Assembly: GCA_002428055.1 (NCBI GenBank) | Contig: DIZY01000135.1 | Coordinates: forward strand, 12,019 to 22,879 | DNA: 10,861 nt | Source of the DNA: Helicobacteraceae bacterium UBA6016 | Lineage (GTDB): Bacteria; Campylobacterota; Campylobacteria; Campylobacterales; UBA6016 | Direction: 5' to 3' | Part shown: positions 7,267-10,861 of the stretch, one piece after another | Layout of the letters: each line of letters starts with the position of its first letter | How positions within the stretch are numbered: the first letter of the stretch is position 1 | Notes under the pieces: generated by a model | Told to the model about the DNA's origin: nothing | Seen by the model: the letters and a program-made list of their open reading frames with translations, nothing else | Databases searched by the model: none | Translations under genes and position numbers: made by a program

Positions 7267-8232
7267 ATGCAAAACCACAATCAAATAGCATCGGATGTTT
7301 TGAGGCTAGAGGCAGCCGAACTACTATCATGTGCCGAAAGAATTGACGACTCATTTGCCGATGCCGTTGAGTCCATCTTTGAGCTAAAAGGCAAGCTAGT
7401 CATCATAGGTGTTGGCAAATCCGGACTTGTCGGTGCAAAGATTGCCGCCACAATGGCAAGCACCGGCACACCAAGCTTTTTTATTCACCCAACCGAAGCA
7501 ATGCACGGAGATCTCGGAATGATAAGCAAAGAGGACGGTGTTCTTGCTATCAGCTATAGCGGTGAGAGTGACGAGCTTATAGCAATACTCCCGCACCTCA
7601 AAAGATACGGTGTAAAACTCATAGCAATGAGTAAAGACAATAGCTCATCGCTTGCCTCTTTTGCCGATATACATCTAAACATTGCCGTCTCAAAAGAGGC
7701 TTGTCCTCTTAACGCCGCACCGACTAGTTCTACGACACTCACTATGGCTTTAGGCGATGCTTTGGCTGTTGCACTGATGGAAAAAAGAGGATTCAAAAAA
7801 GAGGATTTTGCATATTTTCATCCAGGCGGAACTCTCGGCAAAAGGCTATTTGTAAAAGTAAAAGATATTATGCGAACTAAAAATCTTCCTATTGTTTCAT
7901 GTGAAACAATTTTGAAAGAGGCTGTCGTCAAAATGTCGGAGGGCAAACTAGGAAGCGTCATTTTTGAGAGCAATGGAGAGTTATCCGGCGTACTTAGCGA
8001 TGGCGACCTAAGAAGAGCGCTAATGGATGAGTCGTTTTCGATAAATGAAAAAGCTTTCAAATACGCAGCCAAAACACCAAAAATAGTACAGGATGAAAAC
8101 ATATTAGCCGCCGAGGCTCTAAACATAATAGAGGAAAATAAAATACAGCTCTTGATAATAACCGACAAAAAAGGCAAAATAAAAGGCGCTCTGCATATAC
8201 ATGATTTAGTGGAAGCCGGTATAAAAAAATGA
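7267..8232 (+). CDS. kdsD: Arabinose-5-phosphate isomerase (KdsD/KpsF/GutQ family)
   Basis: The enzyme interconverts ribulose 5-phosphate and arabinose 5-phosphate, the first step towards Kdo for LPS or capsule. A SIS domain (about 35-170) contains GVGKSG (K51), TEAMHGDLG (H80), SYSGESDE (E103) and FHPGGTLG (H185). These match the E. coli KdsD functional residues K59, H88, E111 and H193 with a constant offset of eight. Two CBS domains follow (about 200-255 and 265-321), ending with the usual HDLVEAGI. The length of 321 residues is typical. It starts five bases after rnj with no Shine-Dalgarno sequence, so translation probably depends on ribosomes finishing rnj. It overlaps the next gene by ATGA. 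A parS-like site lies in the first CBS domain (residues 210-214). A KpsF role in capsule cannot be excluded, but the reaction is the same. Confidence 0.94.
   Translation: MQNHNQIASDVLRLEAAELLSCAERIDDSFADAVESIFELKGKLVIIGVGKSGLVGAKIAATMASTGTPSFFIHPTEAMHGDLGMISKEDGVLAISYSGESDELIAILPHLKRYGVKLIAMSKDNSSSLASFADIHLNIAVSKEACPLNAAPTSSTTLTMALGDALAVALMEKRGFKKEDFAYFHPGGTLGKRLFVKVKDIMRTKNLPIVSCETILKEAVVKMSEGKLGSVIFESNGELSGVLSDGDLRRALMDESFSINEKAFKYAAKTPKIVQDENILAAEALNIIEENKIQLLIITDKKGKIKGALHIHDLVEAGIKK
7893..7908. other. parS-like ParB-binding site, copy 2
   Basis: The plus strand reads TGTTTCATGTGAAACA, identical to the copy at 3305-3320 and in the same orientation. With flanking A-T pairs the arms extend to nine bases (7891-7899 and 7902-7910). 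It is one base from the parS consensus TGTTTCACGTGAAACA. It encodes Val-Ser-Cys-Glu-Thr in the first CBS domain of the arabinose-5-phosphate isomerase. ParB binding is inferred from the match and from the exact duplication 4.6 kb away in an unrelated gene. Confidence 0.72.
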
Positions 8233-9050
8233 GAAAAACAGTAGAAAAAATAAGGCTTAATAAGCTAATCGCCGATAGAAGCGAGTACTCTAGACGAGAG
8301 GCGGATGAGCTAATCCTTAAAGGATTTGTAAAAGTAGATGATGAAGTCGTCACAAATCCAGGCGTAAGCTATGAAGCAAATTCAGATATTAGTGTTAACA
8401 ACAAAAGACTCAAGCCGCCTACAGATTTTTTTACGGCGATTGTATACAACAAACCAAAAGGTGAGCTTGTTTCAAAAACAGATCCTAGAGGTAGAAAAAC
8501 TATTTTCGACTCTCTCGGCGGTGAATTTAAAAAGTTTATTCCGGTGGGAAGACTTGATTATGCCTCTGAGGGCGTATTGATACTGACGGACTCTTCAAAG
8601 GTTGCAACTGCACTAATGAACTCGAAACTCGAGAGAACATATAATGTCAAAATAAAAGGCGATATTACAAAGCAGCTTGAGACGGCAATGTTAGAGGGTG
8701 TAGAACTAACACACTCTAAAGTCGGTGCACACGAAAGAAGTGCTCCCGTAAATATGACGATAGAACCTTTCGTCGGTTATAAAATAATTAAAAGCACTCC
8801 AACATTTTCAAAGCTGAGCGTCAAAATTACCGAGGGGCAAAACAGAGAACTTAGACGGTTTTTTGCTCACTTCAAAAGAGAGGTTGCAGATCTTAAAAGA
8901 GTAAGCTACGGCTTCATAAGTCTAAACGCTCTGCCGACAGGGAAAACAAGATATTTAAGCGCATCCGAATACAGAGAGCTAAGAGAATTTATTAAAGAAG
9001 GGGAAATAGATGTTAAAAAAACTAAGTTTCAAAACAAAACACAAAAGTGA
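8229..9050 (+). CDS. RsuA/RluB-family rRNA pseudouridine synthase
   Basis: This stand-alone RNA-modifying enzyme most likely acts like RluB on 23S rRNA (U2605 in E. coli), though RsuA- or RluE/F-type targets cannot be separated by eye. It has an N-terminal S4 domain (about 7-60; IRLNKLIADRSEYSRREADE). The RsuA-type catalytic motif GRLDYASEGVLILT starts at 107, with D110 as the nucleophile. The family's C-terminal motif EGQNRELRRFFAHF is at about 202-215. The length of 273 residues fits RluB-like proteins. Its ATG overlaps the kdsD stop (ATGA). The last 13 codons, a lysine-rich tail, overlap the start of yjbQ in another frame by 41 bases. Unlike the RluA-family enzyme at 452-1372, it uses GRLD rather than HRLD. 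Confidence 0.92.
   Translation: MRKTVEKIRLNKLIADRSEYSRREADELILKGFVKVDDEVVTNPGVSYEANSDISVNNKRLKPPTDFFTAIVYNKPKGELVSKTDPRGRKTIFDSLGGEFKKFIPVGRLDYASEGVLILTDSSKVATALMNSKLERTYNVKIKGDITKQLETAMLEGVELTHSKVGAHERSAPVNMTIEPFVGYKIIKSTPTFSKLSVKITEGQNRELRRFFAHFKREVADLKRVSYGFISLNALPTGKTRYLSASEYRELREFIKEGEIDVKKTKFQNKTQK
8998..9003 (+). promoter_or_regulatory. Strong ribosome binding site for yjbQ, inside the preceding gene
   Basis: AAGGGG, six bases before the ATG at 9010, is among the best Shine-Dalgarno matches in the window and lies within the end of the RluB-type gene. It decides the yjbQ start in favour of the 41-base overlap rather than the later in-frame ATG at 9052, which would drop the first 14 residues. 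Confidence 0.75.
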
Positions 9051-9405
9051 AATGATTCAAATCACAAATGACATAAAAGAACTTGTCATAAAATCAGGAA
9101 TAAAAGATGGAACAGCGGTTGTTTTTACGCCCCATACAACGGCAAGTGTTATTTTGTTTGAAAATAATGACCCAAATCTATCGCGAGATTTTCTAAAAAA
9201 AATGGCGGAGTTTGCGCCTGCAGAGGCAAAATATGCACACATAGGCGACAATGCTCATGCGCATATCAAATCCGGTGCTTTAGGCGGAAGCATAACGCTT
9301 ATTATCGAAGATGCCAATGTGATACTTGGAAAATGGCAAGGAATCTACCTAGCAGACTTCGACGGTCCTAGGGAGAGAGAAGTCTACCTAAAGATAGTCG
9401 ATTGA
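9010..9405 (+). CDS. yjbQ: YjbQ/UPF0047 family protein (secondary thiamine-phosphate synthase-like)
   Basis: This small protein of the YjbQ family (131 residues; usual size about 130-140) is recognised by PHTTASV (41-47), HIGDNAHAHIKSGALGGS (77-94) and the C-terminal LGKWQGIYLADFDGPRER (106-122). The conserved histidines H42, H83 and H85 could bind a metal. The family name rests on weak thiamine-phosphate synthase activity of E. coli YjbQ; the physiological role is not settled. Here it is not beside thiamine genes but between a pseudouridine synthase and a HemY-like oxidase. The chosen start overlaps the upstream gene by 41 bases and is backed by AAGGGG at 8998-9003. It overlaps the downstream gene by four bases (TTGA). 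Confidence 0.9.
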   Translation: MLKKLSFKTKHKSEMIQITNDIKELVIKSGIKDGTAVVFTPHTTASVILFENNDPNLSRDFLKKMAEFAPAEAKYAHIGDNAHAHIKSGALGGSITLIIEDANVILGKWQGIYLADFDGPREREVYLKIVD

Positions 9406-10721
9406 AAATTGCAATAATCGGAGGCGGTATTTGCGGTCTTACGACTGCATTTTACCTTAAAAGATTTGCGCCGGCGAGCAGTATTACTGTTTTTGAAACA
9501 GAAAATAGTTTTGGCGGCAAATTAAAAACAGTTCATAAATACGGCTTTTCAATAGAAATTGGAGCAAATGGATTTTCCGAAAAGGATGCAGAGTGCGTTC
9601 AGCTTTTCAAAGATGCCGGACTAGAACAGTTAGCAATGCCGAGTCTTGAAAAGTCAAAAACAAAATATTTTTTCGATAGAGGCGTTTTATATACGCTGCC
9701 AAGCACGCTCAGAGAACTACTGCAAACAAAAGCGATTGGCAACATATCCAAAGCTAGACTTTTAATGAACTTTATTTTGCCGAAAAAAACAGATAGTGAT
9801 GAGACGCTTCAAAGATTCTGCGCTAGACGAATAGGAACCAACGGAGCAAATATTTTTTGCGATTTAGCGGCTACAGCCACATTTGCTTCTACGGCCGACA
9901 AATTATCAGTAAAAGCGGCTTTTGGAGAAATCGTCAATATTGAAAAAACAAAAGGTGGATTTTTAAAGAATATTTTCTCTGCTATTGGAATCAATGGAGC
10001 GAAAATAGGATTTAAAAATGGTGTATCAAGTTTTGTGGATGGATTGTCAGCTTCTTTTGCTTTTACTAAAAAACTTGGAACAGAGGTAGTAAAAGTAAAA
10101 AAAATTGGCTCGAAATGGCTCGTAGAGAGCACAAATGGAGCTACAGAAGAGTTTGACAAGGTTATCCTATCTACGCCATCTTATGTCTCTTCTAGACTAC
10201 TTAAAGAAGAGGATGAGCTCTTATCCGAGCTACTAAAAAATATTGAGTATTCACCGCTTGCAATAGTTGCACTTGGATATGAAGAGTTAAACCATCCAAT
10301 GGAAGGCTACGGAATAATAACGACAAAACGCTCCGGCACACAAGCTCTTGGCATAATTTGGGATAGTTCAATATTTGAAGAGTATGCGCAGAACAGTACA
10401 AAGCTTTTAAGAGTAATTATAGGTGGACAAAGAAGCCCGCTGCTGGCGCTAAAAGAAGAAGATGAGCTACTAAGAATTGCTACGGGCGCCATATCTGAGA
10501 CGATGGGGGTATATGAGGAGCCTATGCTAAACCATATAACAAGATGGCATAAGGCTATTCCAAACTACGGCTTAGGACACTCGGAGCTTGTAAAACAGAT
10601 ATTTGAAAGAGTTTCAAAAAATTCAGGACTATATCTAAACTCAAGCGCATTCAAAGGCATCAGTCTAAACGACTGTGTTAAAAACTCTCGAGAGACTGCG
10701 CTCAAAATAATTAGCGAGTAA
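9402..10721 (+). CDS. HemY-type FAD-dependent protoporphyrinogen/coproporphyrinogen oxidase
   Basis: A flavin amine-oxidase superfamily protein of 439 residues. The N-terminal dinucleotide-binding motif is IGGGICGLTTAFYL (5-18), followed by ETENSFGGKLKT, which resembles the family's E-A-x-x-x-x-G-G-K segment. The interior GFKNGVSSFVDGL resembles the 'GGM..L' region of HemY enzymes. The C-terminal LYLNSSAFKGISLNDCVKNS matches the HemY ending that closes the FAD site (G-x-x-x-x-G-v-s-l-x-D-C). HemY enzymes oxidise protoporphyrinogen IX or, in the coproporphyrin route, coproporphyrinogen III, usually with O2. Which substrate is used here is not decidable by eye, and other FAD amine oxidases remain possible. 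The start is a TTG at 9402 overlapping the yjbQ stop (TTGA). Last gene of the operon, convergent with rho. Confidence 0.85.
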   Translation: MKIAIIGGGICGLTTAFYLKRFAPASSITVFETENSFGGKLKTVHKYGFSIEIGANGFSEKDAECVQLFKDAGLEQLAMPSLEKSKTKYFFDRGVLYTLPSTLRELLQTKAIGNISKARLLMNFILPKKTDSDETLQRFCARRIGTNGANIFCDLAATATFASTADKLSVKAAFGEIVNIEKTKGGFLKNIFSAIGINGAKIGFKNGVSSFVDGLSASFAFTKKLGTEVVKVKKIGSKWLVESTNGATEEFDKVILSTPSYVSSRLLKEEDELLSELLKNIEYSPLAIVALGYEELNHPMEGYGIITTKRSGTQALGIIWDSSIFEEYAQNSTKLLRVIIGGQRSPLLALKEEDELLRIATGAISETMGVYEEPMLNHITRWHKAIPNYGLGHSELVKQIFERVSKNSGLYLNSSAFKGISLNDCVKNSRETALKIISE

Positions 10722-10734
10722 GTTTTACTCGCTA
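10712..10734. terminator. Hairpin between convergent hemY-like gene and rho
   Basis: TAGCGAGTAA (10712-10721) and TTACTCGCTA (10725-10734) form a perfect 10-base inverted repeat with a 3-base loop. The arms are the last codons and stop codons of the two convergent genes, both of which end in Ser-Glu-stop. It could serve both directions as a terminator or 3'-end stabiliser. There is no clear T-run after it on the plus strand and only a loose AT-rich stretch on the minus side, so intrinsic termination is uncertain. Confidence 0.45.
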
Positions 10735-10861
10735 TTCATCATCGCTAAAAACTCTTCGTTGTTCTTCGTGGCGAGCATTTTCGAGAATATAAATTTAAGC
10801 GCTTCGGCTTCATCTTTCATTCCCGCATTTACGGCAGTTCTTAGCGCCCACACTCTTTGCA
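10725..10861 (-). CDS. rho: Transcription termination factor Rho, C-terminal 44 residues (cut by window edge)
   Basis: Reading leftward from the window edge gives QRVWALRTAVNAGMKDEAE, then ALKFIFSKMLATKNNEEFL and AMMNSE before the stop. This matches the end of the Rho hexameric RNA helicase, where a helix with 'LRR' and a final 'T-K-s-N-x-x-F-L' segment close the ATPase domain. The Walker motifs and the Q and R loops lie beyond base 10861. The gene is convergent with the HemY-like gene, three bases between stops. The fragment is short, but the TKNNEEFL ending is characteristic. Confidence 0.85.
   Translation of the reverse strand, partial: QRVWALRTAVNAGMKDEAEALKFIFSKMLATKNNEEFLAMMNSE

Noticed and set aside
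6863..7354. 163-codon open frame on the minus strand opposite the end of rnj and start of kdsD
   Set aside because: It lies antisense to two firmly identified genes, lacks family motifs and crosses their boundary; a shadow frame.
9487..9501. CTGTTTTTGAAACAG as a third parS-like site
   Set aside because: Arms are only six bases, the centre is TTG rather than the two-base step, and it lacks the TCA..TGA core; the resemblance is limited to GAAACA.
1..10861. CRISPR array, insertion sequence, prophage or toxin-antitoxin pair
   Set aside because: No regularly spaced repeats, terminal inverted repeats, transposase motifs or small orphan gene pairs were found; essentially all sequence is accounted for by housekeeping genes.

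Overview
The window reads as a stretch of a Campylobacterota chromosome, most like the Sulfurimonas/Sulfuricurvum group. The grounds are the gene content (an RNase J with a long N-terminal extension next to ksgA, a KdsD/KpsF isomerase, a short Helicobacter-type beta-carbonic anhydrase), the moderately AT-rich coding style and the extreme packing of genes. Nearly every base is coding. It is a housekeeping region with no mobile element, CRISPR array, tRNA or rRNA.

Layout. The 5' part of purB (minus strand) enters from the left edge. It is divergent across a 44-base spacer from an RluA-family pseudouridine synthase (plus). That gene converges, with an 8-base tail overlap, on a minus-strand operon read right to left: hisF, a short nucleoside-phosphorylase-like gene, rlmN, and a beta-carbonic anhydrase, each overlapping the next by 4 to 11 bases. 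A 126-base divergent promoter region separates hisF from a plus-strand operon: ksgA, rnj (RNase J), kdsD/kpsF, a RluB-type pseudouridine synthase, yjbQ, and a HemY-type FAD oxidase, with gaps of at most 16 bases or overlaps of 4 and 41 bases. The last gene converges on the 3' end of rho (minus), cut by the right edge.

Function. The theme is RNA maturation and fate: KsgA, RlmN and two pseudouridine synthases modify rRNA, RNase J degrades or matures RNA, and Rho terminates transcription. Purine and histidine metabolism (PurB, HisF, the phosphorylase-like protein), Kdo precursor supply (KdsD), CO2/bicarbonate interconversion (carbonic anhydrase) and probably tetrapyrrole oxidation (HemY-like) share the same operons.

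The most notable non-genic signal is an exact 16-base sequence, TGTTTCATGTGAAACA, present twice (3305-3320 and 7893-7908), each copy inside an unrelated coding sequence. It is one base from the widely conserved ParB-binding parS consensus. This suggests the window is an origin-proximal centromere region. Gene-order recall from Campylobacter jejuni, where purB/rluA and rlmN/ksgA/rnj lie on the two sides of the origin, fits that. I see no convincing new defence, secretion or biosynthetic system.
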